Shown here one piece after another: positions 52,759 to 60,597 of a stretch of 64,000 bases of DNA. The notes under the pieces were generated by a model. The model was not told the DNA's origin, did not search any database, and saw only the letters and a list, made by a program, of their open reading frames with translations. Within the stretch, counting starts at the first letter, position 1. The number at the start of each line of letters is the position of its first letter. The translations under genes were made by a program, and so were the position numbers. The DNA comes from Pseudomonas veronii (lineage in GTDB: Bacteria; Pseudomonadota; Gammaproteobacteria; Pseudomonadales; Pseudomonadaceae), in contig NZ_JYLL01000027.1 of NCBI RefSeq assembly GCF_001439695.1, positions 1 to 64,000 of the forward strand, read 5' to 3'.

Positions 52759-54234
52759 ATGTCAGTGTCTGAAACCACTCACTTTCTACAGCGGGCCATT
52801 GCGTCCGAATGCCTGTTCAACGGCGATTGGATACCCGCCTCGGGGTCCGTGATCCCAGTGATCGAACCCGCCACCGGCGAACCCCTGATGCGCTGCGCCA
52901 TGGCCACCCCGGCCGACATCGCCATCGCCTGCCGCAACGCGGCCCTGGCGCAGCCGGCATGGGCTGCATTCGGCCCTCGGGAGCGTGCCGAGGTGTTTCG
53001 CAAGGCGGCGGACCTGGCTCAGCAGTCCTTCGCGGAACTGGCGCTGTATGTCGCGCGGGAAACCGGCGGCGCATTGTTCAAGGGTGAACACGAAGTGCGC
53101 GAAGCGATAGTGCTGCTGCATCAGGCGGCGGGGCTGTTGTCCCAACCGCACGGGGTGGTGCTGCCCAGTGAAGCCGGGCGCCTGTCCTATGCGCGGCGTC
53201 AGCCCCATGGCGTGGTCGGGGTGATTTCGCCGTTCAATTTTCCGCTGATCCTGTCGCTGCGCTCGGTGGCGCCGGCGCTGGCGGCGGGCAATGCGGTGGT
53301 GCTCAAGCCCGACCCGCAGACGCCGGTCAGCGGTGGTTTTCTCATCGCCCGGCTGTTCGAGGAGGCGGGCTTGCCCAAGGGCCTGCTGCAGGTGTTGCCC
53401 GGCGCTGCGCCGGAGGGGGAGGCGCTGTGCCGCGATCCGAATGTGCGGATGATTGCGTTCACCGGATCCACGGCGGCGGGGCGCAAAGTCGCCGAAGTGG
53501 CGGGGCGACACCTGAAAAAAGTCGCGCTGGAACTGGGCGGCAAAAACCCGCTGATCATTCTCGAAGACGCCGACCTCGACCTGGCCGCGAGCAATGCCGC
53601 CTGGGGCGCCTGGATGCACCAGGGGCAGATCTGCATGGCGACCGGCTTGATTCTCGCCCACGAATCCATCGCCGAACGCCTCACGCGCAAGTTGGTGGAC
53701 AAGGCCCGGGCGTTGACGGTGGGCAATGCCGCCCGGGGTGAGGCCGCGCTCGGCCCATTGATCAACCAACGGCAATTGCAGCGCGTACACGCAATCGTCA
53801 GCGACAGCCTGCAAGCGGGCGCGCGGTTGGAGGCGGGCGGCGAATATGACCGGTTGTTCTACCAGCCCACCGTGCTCAGTGGCGTGCGTCCGGGTATGCG
53901 CGCGTTTGAGGATGAAATCTTCGGCCCGGTGGCCACGGTGGTCAGCTTCGCCACGGACGAGGAGGCCATCGAACTGGCCAACCGCACCGAGTACGGCCTG
54001 TCGGCCGCCATCATCTCGCCGTCGGTCGGGCGCGCCATGGCCATCGGCGAGCGGCTTGACTGCGGCCTGCTGCATATCAACGACCAGACCGTGGCCGACG
54101 AATGCATCAACCCGTTCGGCGGGCGCGGCGCCTCCGGTAATGGCGGCAGCGTGGGCGGGCCGGCCGACTGGGACGAGTACAGCCAGTGGCAGTGGGTCAC
54201 GCTGAAAAATACACCGCCTGCCTATCCGTTCTGA
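52759..54234 (+). CDS. aldehyde dehydrogenase (aromatic aldehyde type)
   Basis: This 491-residue protein is an ALDH of the benzaldehyde/vanillin dehydrogenase group: VISPFNFPLILSLRSVAPAL, AFTGSTAAGRKVAEVAG, catalytic Glu in VALELGGKNPLII, catalytic Cys in HQGQICMATGLI, and EIFGPVATVV. The context points to oxidation of coniferyl aldehyde to ferulate, the step after CalA; it is not of the CalB type described in Pseudomonas sp. HR199, whose sequence differs. It is the first gene of the sigma54-controlled operon. Benzaldehyde-type substrates remain possible. Confidence 0.87.
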   Translation: MSVSETTHFLQRAIASECLFNGDWIPASGSVIPVIEPATGEPLMRCAMATPADIAIACRNAALAQPAWAAFGPRERAEVFRKAADLAQQSFAELALYVARETGGALFKGEHEVREAIVLLHQAAGLLSQPHGVVLPSEAGRLSYARRQPHGVVGVISPFNFPLILSLRSVAPALAAGNAVVLKPDPQTPVSGGFLIARLFEEAGLPKGLLQVLPGAAPEGEALCRDPNVRMIAFTGSTAAGRKVAEVAGRHLKKVALELGGKNPLIILEDADLDLAASNAAWGAWMHQGQICMATGLILAHESIAERLTRKLVDKARALTVGNAARGEAALGPLINQRQLQRVHAIVSDSLQAGARLEAGGEYDRLFYQPTVLSGVRPGMRAFEDEIFGPVATVVSFATDEEAIELANRTEYGLSAAIISPSVGRAMAIGERLDCGLLHINDQTVADECINPFGGRGASGNGGSVGGPADWDEYSQWQWVTLKNTPPAYPF

Positions 54235-54291
54235 GCCCTGGCTCATCGGTTTGATCCACCCATGCCTATACAAAAACAAGAGGGCTTGAAC

Positions 54292-55059
54292 ATGAACCTG
54301 CAGAACAAAACCTTGATCGTCACTGGCGTCGCTTCCGGCATTGGCGCCGAGCTGGCGCGGCTTGCGCGCTTCCAGGGGGCCACGGTGATCGGCGTTGATC
54401 GCCATGCACCGCAACTGACCCTGGATAGCTTCGTCCAGGCTGACCTGGGCGACCCTGCCAGCATCGATGCGCTGGTTGCACGCCTGCCGGCGCGCATCGA
54501 TGGGCTGTGCAACATTGCCGGCGTGCCCGGTACGGCGCCCTTGCAAGCGGTGGCCACGGTCAATTACCTGGGGCTGCGGCACCTGACTCAATCGCTGCTG
54601 CCACGCATGCCGGCGGGCGGCAGCATCGTCAATGTCGCCTCGGTCCTCGGCGCGCAATGGCCGCAACGGCTGGAGCGGCACAAGGCCCTGGCCGCGACGC
54701 CAAGCTTCGAGGCAGGGCAGCAGTGGCTGGCGGCCAACCCGGTGGAGCAGGACAACTGTTATCAGTACTTCAAGGAAGCGCTGATCGTGTGGAGCTTCCA
54801 GCAATCCCAGGGCTGGTTTCGCGATCACTCGGTACGCATCAACTGCGTCGCGCCGGGGCCGGTGTTTACCCCGATTCTCGGTGATTTCGTCAGCATGCTC
54901 GGGCCGGAACGGGTGGCCGCAGACAGCCAGCGCATGACCCGGCCAGCCCTGGCCGATGAGGTGGCGGCGGTGATTGCCTTCCTCTGCTCGGACGCCGCGC
55001 GCTGGGTCAACGGGGTCAATCTGCCGGTGGACGGTGGCTTGGCCGCGACCTACGTGTAG
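54292..55059 (+). CDS. calA: coniferyl alcohol dehydrogenase
   Basis: This protein is 255 residues from the ATG at 54292 (MNLQNKTLIVTGVASGIGAE), with GAGGG upstream. It matches Pseudomonas CalA along its length: TVIGVDRHAPQLTLDSFVQA, IDGLCNIAGVPGTAPLQ, NVASVLGAQWPQRL, the catalytic YQYFKEALIVWS (Tyr and Lys) and the end NGVNLPVDGGLAATYV. It is an SDR that oxidises coniferyl alcohol to coniferyl aldehyde with NAD. It lies 57 bp after the aldehyde dehydrogenase and is followed by an outer-membrane transporter gene. Confidence 0.92.
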   Translation: MNLQNKTLIVTGVASGIGAELARLARFQGATVIGVDRHAPQLTLDSFVQADLGDPASIDALVARLPARIDGLCNIAGVPGTAPLQAVATVNYLGLRHLTQSLLPRMPAGGSIVNVASVLGAQWPQRLERHKALAATPSFEAGQQWLAANPVEQDNCYQYFKEALIVWSFQQSQGWFRDHSVRINCVAPGPVFTPILGDFVSMLGPERVAADSQRMTRPALADEVAAVIAFLCSDAARWVNGVNLPVDGGLAATYV

Positions 55060-55078
55060 CGCTTGCAACGGCGCTAAA

Positions 55079-55105
55079 CCCCGGCGCGGCGCCTCCGCGC
55101 CGGGG
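55079..55105 (+). repeat. GC-rich hairpin between calA and the transporter gene
   Basis: A perfect 11-bp stem (CCCCGGCGCGG/CCGCGCCGGGG) with a 5-base loop. There is no T run, so it may be a processing or partial-termination hairpin that lowers expression of the next gene. Confidence 0.55.
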
Positions 55106-55140
55106 GTCTTGAACAACAACAAAAATACAGGACATCCAAG

Positions 55141-56088
55141 ATGCTCAAGCCTATCTTGCGGACGGTTGCGGCCATGCCTTTTGTCGCACTGTCATCGATT
55201 GCACACGCTTACGACCTGCCCGGGCTCAACCTCGGCAGCACCAGTTTCTACGACGGCTCACCGGCCCCGGCCGGCCCTGGCTGGTACCTGGAGGAATACC
55301 TGACGTACTCCCGGGCCAGCCGCTTCAATGACGCCAACGGTCACAAGCTGGCGTTGCCCAAGCAGGACCTGGACGTGGTGGCGCCCACCACGCAGATCAT
55401 CTACCTCGGGCAACCCCTGGCCAATGGTGCAATGCCGGGACTCACCCTGATCAACACCTCCCTGGTCCACGCAGATGTCGACGACGGTTTGAACAATGCG
55501 GCGCTGAGTTCTCGCGCCGGGTTTGGTGATGTGACTGTGGGGCCCTTCCTGCAACTGCCGACCCTGAGCCGCGCCGATGGCAGCCCGTTGTTGACCCAAC
55601 GTGTCGAAGCCGATATCTCGGTGCCGGTGGGGGCCTATGACCGCAAGCGCTCGATCAACCCAGGCAGCAACTTCTGGTCATTCAACCCGTATTACGCGGC
55701 AACGTACTGGTTCAGCCCGAAGTGGTCGGCGAGCGGGCGTTTCATGTACCTGTGGAATGGCAAGAATGATGAGCCGCAGGCCGGCTTTGGGGATGTTTCC
55801 GATACCCAGGCCGGCCAGGCGTTGCATGCCAACCTGACCGTGCAATATGCCTTGAGCCAGCAACTGAGCGTGGGGGTGAACGGCTACTGGTTGAAGCAGA
55901 TCACCGACACCCAGGTGGACGGGCACGCCGTGAGCGGGCGCCGGGAGAAGGTCTGGGCCATGGGCCCAGGCCTGTTATACGCCTTCAACAAGGAGAACGT
56001 GCTATCGGTGAACGCCTACTTTGAACAGCAGGCTGAGAACCGCACCGAGGGCAACAAACTGGTGCTCAATTGGCTGCACAAGTTCTAG
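55141..56088 (+). CDS. SphA/MetA-pathway-type outer-membrane transporter
   Basis: This 315-residue protein has a signal peptide ending near AHAYD, then the Phenol_MetA_deg/SphA pattern: LNLGSTSFYDGSPAPAGPGW, DLDVVAPTTQIIYL, FGDVTVGPFLQLP, VEADISVPVGAYDRKRSINP, and a beta-barrel end NKLVLNWLHKF. Such proteins occur in aromatic-compound operons and are thought to pass hydrophobic aromatics through the outer membrane. It completes the sigma54-controlled operon. Its stop overlaps the convergent MFS gene by 4 bp. Confidence 0.85.
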   Translation: MLKPILRTVAAMPFVALSSIAHAYDLPGLNLGSTSFYDGSPAPAGPGWYLEEYLTYSRASRFNDANGHKLALPKQDLDVVAPTTQIIYLGQPLANGAMPGLTLINTSLVHADVDDGLNNAALSSRAGFGDVTVGPFLQLPTLSRADGSPLLTQRVEADISVPVGAYDRKRSINPGSNFWSFNPYYAATYWFSPKWSASGRFMYLWNGKNDEPQAGFGDVSDTQAGQALHANLTVQYALSQQLSVGVNGYWLKQITDTQVDGHAVSGRREKVWAMGPGLLYAFNKENVLSVNAYFEQQAENRTEGNKLVLNWLHKF

Positions 56089-57314
56089 GCTTTGGTGTGC
56101 CCGGCCGCTTCCGGGGTGGACAGGTTCAGTGGCGCCTTACGCACCATGACGGTGATGATAGCCAGCGCCGCGATCGCCAACCCGGGAGAGGTCGCCAGCA
56201 GGACGCCTGTGGTGCCCGCACCTGCGGCGAGCAGTTGTCCCGCCGCCAGCGGTCCGGCCACCGAGCCCAGCCGGCCGATGGCCACGGCCGCACCGACACC
56301 GGTGGCGCGTACCGCCGTTGGATAGGAGGGCGGTGCCGACGCATAGAGCACCAACTGCGCGGCCATGACGAACAAGCCCGCGGCGAAACCGGCGATGGCC
56401 ATGGGCACGATGCCCACCGACAGCCCGACCCCGGCCAGGGCCGCGAGCAGCCCGGCATACACGAACAGCACCACTCTGAGGGCATTGCAGCGGTCCAGCA
56501 GGACACCGCCGAGCAGCGAGCCAAGGGCGCCGCCGATGTTGAACAGCATCTGCACCATGCCCGCCTGGGGTTTGCTGAAGCCTTGTTCGAGCAACAACGA
56601 CGGCAGCCAGTTGAGCAGCATGTACATCACAGTCAGGGTGAAGAAGTAGCTGAGCCACAAGGCCAGCGTGGTGCCTGCGCGCCCTTCGCCGAACAGCGCC
56701 TGGCGAGTGGAGGGGCGGGCACTGAGGGTATTGTCGAGCTGTTGGCGAAAGGCGTTGGACTCGGGCAGCAGCAGGATCATCAACGGCACGGCCAGCAAGG
56801 GCGCCAGGCCGCCGATGATAAAGGTGGTCTGCCAGTGTTCACTGGAAAACATCGCCACCACCGCCGCCAATGCGCCGCCCAACGGCACGCCGCAGTACAT
56901 CACACTGATGGCGGTGCCCCGGCTGCGTTCGCTGACCGCTTCGGCGCACAGCGCGATCAGGTTAGGCAGCGCGGCACCCAGCCCGAGGCCGGTCAGAAAG
57001 CGCACCAACAGCAGGCTCGAGTAGCTTTCGACAAACGCGGTGCAAAGCGAGAACAGCCCGAACAGCAGCACGGCGATCACCAGGATTTTCTTGCGCCCGA
57101 TTCGGTCGGCGACCCAGCCACCGAAGAACGCCCCCGGCAGCAGGCCAATGATCCCGACGCTGAACACCCAACCGAGCATCTTCGGGTCCAGGGCAAAACT
57201 CTGGCGCAACCCCGCGGCGGCGGTTCCGGCGGCTTGCAGATCGAACCCTTCGATCAGCGCAACGATAAAGCACAACGCGATAGTCAGCGTCGAACGACGC
57301 GATGGACTGTCCAT
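56085..57314 (-). CDS. aromatic acid:H+ symporter, MFS (MhpT/PcaK-like)
   Basis: This protein is 409 residues from the ATG at 57314 (MDSPSRRSTLTIALCFIVAL), with GAGG upstream. The AAHS-family signature ALIEGFDLQAAG in helix 1, GWVADRIGRKKILVIAVLLFG in loop 2-3, and GLGLGAALPNLIALCAEAV in helix 4 are present. These carriers import aromatic acids such as 3-(3-hydroxyphenyl)propionate, 4-hydroxybenzoate or hydroxycinnamates. Next to the ferulate genes, ferulate or p-coumarate uptake is likely. It is divergent from the OprD-type porin gene. Confidence 0.9.
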   Translation of the reverse strand: MDSPSRRSTLTIALCFIVALIEGFDLQAAGTAAAGLRQSFALDPKMLGWVFSVGIIGLLPGAFFGGWVADRIGRKKILVIAVLLFGLFSLCTAFVESYSSLLLVRFLTGLGLGAALPNLIALCAEAVSERSRGTAISVMYCGVPLGGALAAVVAMFSSEHWQTTFIIGGLAPLLAVPLMILLLPESNAFRQQLDNTLSARPSTRQALFGEGRAGTTLALWLSYFFTLTVMYMLLNWLPSLLLEQGFSKPQAGMVQMLFNIGGALGSLLGGVLLDRCNALRVVLFVYAGLLAALAGVGLSVGIVPMAIAGFAAGLFVMAAQLVLYASAPPSYPTAVRATGVGAAVAIGRLGSVAGPLAAGQLLAAGAGTTGVLLATSPGLAIAALAIITVMVRKAPLNLSTPEAAGHTKA

Positions 57315-57626
57315 GGGCAAACCTCATTGTTGTTGTTTTTGTTGTGGTGGCGAGCGCAAGTGGCTGCTGCTGATTAAGATAACAAAGATAACTAAAAAAT
57401 GAATGGCGTATTAAAAATGCTAAAAACAGTAAATAAGTGCTTTAAATTCATGGTGTTGTGATGCGTGTCAGTGTTCATCATAAAAATAGATAGCTTTATT
57501 AATGTTCGATTATCGGTCAGTTGCTGTTGACGAGTGCCGTCGGCTGTTTCCATTCTCTGTTGGCGAAGCCGAACGGGCCGAGCGTGTGCCACCCCCAAAA
57601 ACAACAACAAAAAATGGACAACGAAC
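57315..57626. promoter_or_regulatory. divergent AT-rich promoter region (MFS / porin)
   Basis: This 312-bp region between the carrier and the porin is much richer in A and T than its surroundings, especially 57380-57520. Several TATAAT-like hexamers occur, but none can be preferred. No copy of the MarR-type palindrome found upstream of ech is visible. No RNA gene is recognised. Confidence 0.4.
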
Positions 57627-58952
57627 ATGCCAAAACTCCCGATGGAGGACGCCGTTGCAGTGGCGTCCGTCTCCTGTGTGTCGAACCGCAAGCCAGGCCT
57701 GGTCATGGCGTTGCTGGCCTTGAGCGTGTTGCCCTCCCAGCTGTGGGCGGCCGGCTTTATCGACGACAGCCACGGCACCTTGACCCTGCGCAATTACTAT
57801 CTGGATCGCGACTACAAGGACGACGGTGCAAAGACCGCTGCGCGAGAATGGGCCCAGGCGTTCATCCTCAACCTGGAATCGGGGTACACCCCGGGCCCGC
57901 TGGGCTTTGGCCTGGATGTGCGCGGGTTGATGGGGGTCAAGCTCGATTCTTCGCCGGACCGCAGCGGCACCGAGTTGTTGCCGGTGTCGGCCAGCGACAA
58001 GCGTGCCGCCGATGAGTACTCGCGCCTGGCGCCGACCGCCAAGATGCGGTTTGCCCAAACCACCGTGAAGACCGGTGACGTGTCGATCTTCCTGCCGTTC
58101 GCCTTTGCCAGCCCGTCGCGCCTGCTGCCGCAAACCTTTCGCGGCACCACCTTGAGCTCCAAGGATATCGACGGCCTGACCTTCAATACCGGCTATATCG
58201 ACCGCATCAACAAACGCGACTCCACCAGCTACCAGGCCATGACCATCGCCTCGCCCAACCGGCGTTTCAACGCCACCGCCACCACTTCGCACCTGGCTTA
58301 CGTCGGCGGTGACTACCAGGTCAACAAAGACCTCAGCCTGCGCGCCTATCACTCGCAGATAGCCGACCTCTACCAGCAGGACACCCTGGCGTTGCTGCAC
58401 AATCTGCCCGTGGGCGATGGCGTGCTCACCAGCGACTTGCGCAGTTTCTTCAGTCGTGAGGACGGCAGCGCCAAGGCGGGGAACGTGGATAACCGCAACC
58501 TCTCGGCGTTGTTTGGCTACCGCCTGGGCGGTCACAAATTCAGCCTGGGCTACATGCATTCCAGTGGGGAGACGGCCACGCCCTATATCTCCGGGACGGA
58601 GCTGATGGGCATGAGCGAACTGACCATGAGTTCGGACTTTCTCAACGCCAAGGAGCGCACCTGGCAGGCGATCTACGACTATGACTTCGCGGCTTCCGGT
58701 TTACCGGGCCTGAAGGGCCGGCTGCGTTACGTGCGCGGCGATAACATCGAGCTGGCGGCATTCAACGCCGAGGATCGCAAGGAGCGCGAGTTCCAGATGG
58801 AGCTGGGCTACGTGATCCAGAGCGGCCCGCTGAAGAACGTCGGGCTGCTGGCGCGCAAGTCGATCTATCGCAATGACTTCCCGGCTGGCGCGGCATTTCG
58901 CGATGAAAACCAGACCCGTTTCCTGGTGCTCTACACCGTGGCGCTCTGGTAA
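57627..58952 (+). CDS. OprD-family outer-membrane porin
   Basis: This protein is 441 residues from the ATG at 57627 (MPKLPMEDAVAVASVSC); the signal peptide core is LVMALLALSVLPSQLWA, ending before AGFIDDS. The mature start (AAGFIDDSHGTLTLRNYYLDRDYKDDGA) and REWAQAFILNLESGYTPGPLGFGLDVRGLMGVKLD are diagnostic of OprD/OpdK porins, and the end is FLVLYTVALW. OpdK-branch members admit vanillate and other aromatic acids. Its place between the aromatic MFS carrier and the MarR/ech genes fits uptake of ferulate-type acids. Confidence 0.92.
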   Translation: MPKLPMEDAVAVASVSCVSNRKPGLVMALLALSVLPSQLWAAGFIDDSHGTLTLRNYYLDRDYKDDGAKTAAREWAQAFILNLESGYTPGPLGFGLDVRGLMGVKLDSSPDRSGTELLPVSASDKRAADEYSRLAPTAKMRFAQTTVKTGDVSIFLPFAFASPSRLLPQTFRGTTLSSKDIDGLTFNTGYIDRINKRDSTSYQAMTIASPNRRFNATATTSHLAYVGGDYQVNKDLSLRAYHSQIADLYQQDTLALLHNLPVGDGVLTSDLRSFFSREDGSAKAGNVDNRNLSALFGYRLGGHKFSLGYMHSSGETATPYISGTELMGMSELTMSSDFLNAKERTWQAIYDYDFAASGLPGLKGRLRYVRGDNIELAAFNAEDRKEREFQMELGYVIQSGPLKNVGLLARKSIYRNDFPAGAAFRDENQTRFLVLYTVALW

Positions 58953-58956
58953 GCCG

Positions 58957-59445
58957 TCAGTCCTGATACACCTTCTTCAGCAAGCGCAGCAGCTCTGCAC
59001 GTTCCTCACCGTCCAGGGCTGCGGTGGAGTCCAGGTCACTCTGGACGGCGATCTCTTTGAGCGCCTTGAGCAGGGTTTCGCCGGTCTTGCTGAGGAAGAT
59101 CCCATAGGAGCGCTTGTCTGGTTTGCAGCGCACACGCACGGCGAGGGCGCGGCTTTCCAGCTTGTTCAGCAACGGCACCACCTGGGGCGGCTCAATCGCC
59201 AGCGCGCGAGCCAGGTCGGTCTGCATCAGGCCGGGATTCTGCTCGATGATCGCCAGGGCCGAGAACTGAGCGGGGCGCAGGTCGTGCTCGGCAAGCCGAC
59301 CGATCAGGTTCTGGAACAGCTTGAGCTGCGCACGCCGTATGGCGTAGCCGATCAGGTCGTCCAGGGCCGAATCCAGCGGCGCACGCCCCTCGGTGGTGTC
59401 GGGCAGGGCCAGGTTGGCGTCGGCGATGTTGGAAGGCTTGGCCAT
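58957..59445 (-). CDS. MarR-family repressor of hydroxycinnamate genes
   Basis: This 162-residue protein has the MarR winged-helix core LKLFQNLIGRLAEHDLRPAQFSALAIIEQNPGLMQTDLARALAIEPPQVVPLLNKLESRALAVRVRCKPDKRSYG (about 38-112). MarR proteins beside ech/fcs genes (FerR, HcaR, CouR) bind hydroxycinnamoyl-CoA thioesters and are released from DNA. It is divergent from ech with a 21-bp palindrome in the gap, and converges with the porin gene 4 bp away. Confidence 0.9.
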   Translation of the reverse strand: MAKPSNIADANLALPDTTEGRAPLDSALDDLIGYAIRRAQLKLFQNLIGRLAEHDLRPAQFSALAIIEQNPGLMQTDLARALAIEPPQVVPLLNKLESRALAVRVRCKPDKRSYGIFLSKTGETLLKALKEIAVQSDLDSTAALDGEERAELLRLLKKVYQD

Positions 59446-59584
59446 TGACAGTGCAATCCTCAGAAGGTGGAGGTTAAGAAAGCTATCTAGTTTGCCGAGG
59501 TTCGCGAGCCATGGCTATGCCGGCTTTTCATAACGCCCGAGCGGCTTAGGTTTTACAAGGGGAAAATATTGGTTATCAAGGTTA

Positions 59585-59605
59585 ATAGTTAATTGACATA
59601 ACTAT
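59585..59605. promoter_or_regulatory. 21-bp palindromic operator (probable MarR site)
   Basis: ATAGTTA-N7-TAACTAT is a perfect inverted repeat. It covers the -35 box and part of the spacer of the ech promoter and lies 140 bp from the MarR start. MarR dimers bind palindromes of this size, so this is the likely repression site. Confidence 0.75.
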
Positions 59606-59621
59606 ATTTGCGGTTTAATTT
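59593..59621 (+). promoter_or_regulatory. sigma70 promoter of ech-vdh-fcs
   Basis: A perfect -35 TTGACA (59593-59598), a 17-bp spacer and -10 TAATTT (59616-59621) precede ech; the start point would be near 59628, about 31 bp before the ATG. The -35 lies inside the palindrome at 59585-59605. Confidence 0.7.
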
Positions 59622-59658
59622 CGAATCATCTTCCAACCAAGAACAAGAGCGTACCGTC

Positions 59659-60489
59659 ATGAGCAATTACGAAGGCCGTTGGACCACCGTCAAGGTTGAA
59701 ATCGAGGAAGGCATTGCCTGGGTCATTCTCAATCGCCCGGAAAAACGCAACGCCATGAGCCCGACCCTGAACCGCGAAATGATCGACGTCCTGGAAACCC
59801 TGGAGCAGGACCCCGACGCCGGCGTACTGGTACTGACCGGTGCCGGTGAAGCCTGGACCGCCGGCATGGACCTCAAGGAATACTTTCGCGAAGTGGATGC
59901 CGGCCCGGAAATCCTCCAGGAGAAAATCCGCCGCGAAGCCTCGCAATGGCAATGGAAACTGCTGCGCATGTACGCCAAGCCCACCATCGCCATGGTCAAT
60001 GGCTGGTGCTTCGGCGGCGGCTTCAGCCCATTGGTGGCGTGCGACCTGGCGATCTGCGCCGACGAAGCCACCTTCGGCCTCTCGGAAATCAACTGGGGCA
60101 TCCCACCGGGCAACCTGGTGAGCAAGGCCATGGCCGACACCGTGGGCCATCGTCAATCGCTGTACTACATCATGACCGGCAAGACCTTCGGCGGGCAGAA
60201 GGCCGCCGAGATGGGCCTGGTCAACGAAAGCGTACCGCTGGCGCAACTGCGCGAAGTGACCATCGAACTGGCGCGCAACCTGCTGGAGAAAAACCCGGTG
60301 GTGCTGCGGGCGGCCAAGCATGGCTTCAAGCGTTGCCGCGAACTGACCTGGGAGCAGAACGAGGATTACCTCTACGCCAAGCTCGATCAGTCGCGCCTGC
60401 TCGACACCGAAGGCGGCCGCGAGCAGGGCATGAAGCAGTTCCTCGACGACAAGAGCATCAAGCCCGGCCTGCAGACGTACAAACGCTGA
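59659..60489 (+). CDS. ech: p-hydroxycinnamoyl-CoA hydratase/lyase (feruloyl-CoA hydratase/lyase)
   Basis: This protein is 276 residues, the length of P. fluorescens AN103 HCHL. All key residues of that enzyme align by number: Tyr75 (MDLKEY), Ser123 (GGGFS), Glu143 (LSEINW), Trp146 and Tyr239 (DYLYA). It hydrates feruloyl-CoA and then splits it to vanillin and acetyl-CoA; p-coumaroyl- and caffeoyl-CoA are also substrates of the family. The start at 59659 (MSNYEGRWTTVKVE) fits the family N-terminus. It is the first gene of ech-vdh-fcs. Confidence 0.96.
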   Translation: MSNYEGRWTTVKVEIEEGIAWVILNRPEKRNAMSPTLNREMIDVLETLEQDPDAGVLVLTGAGEAWTAGMDLKEYFREVDAGPEILQEKIRREASQWQWKLLRMYAKPTIAMVNGWCFGGGFSPLVACDLAICADEATFGLSEINWGIPPGNLVSKAMADTVGHRQSLYYIMTGKTFGGQKAAEMGLVNESVPLAQLREVTIELARNLLEKNPVVLRAAKHGFKRCRELTWEQNEDYLYAKLDQSRLLDTEGGREQGMKQFLDDKSIKPGLQTYKR

Positions 60490-60496
60490 GGCTAGT

Positions 60497-60529
60497 CGGC
60501 GAATGGCGGGCGCATCCCGCTGTTCGCCG
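60497..60529 (+). repeat. hairpin between ech and vdh
   Basis: An outer 7-bp stem CGGCGAA/TTCGCCG encloses an inner GCGGG/CCCGC stem. There is no T run. It sits 8 bp after the ech stop and may stabilise the ech message or attenuate vdh-fcs. Confidence 0.5.
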
Positions 60530-60597
60530 CCTCACCCTGGCGCTACTGTGACATCGCTTGAATGCATTCCCCATAAAGACAATAAAGAGGAATCACC

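Noticed and set aside
52786..55122. 778-codon minus-strand open frame
   Set aside because: It is antisense to the aldehyde dehydrogenase and calA genes, both with full catalytic motifs, and its translation is low-complexity Arg/Gln/His-rich.
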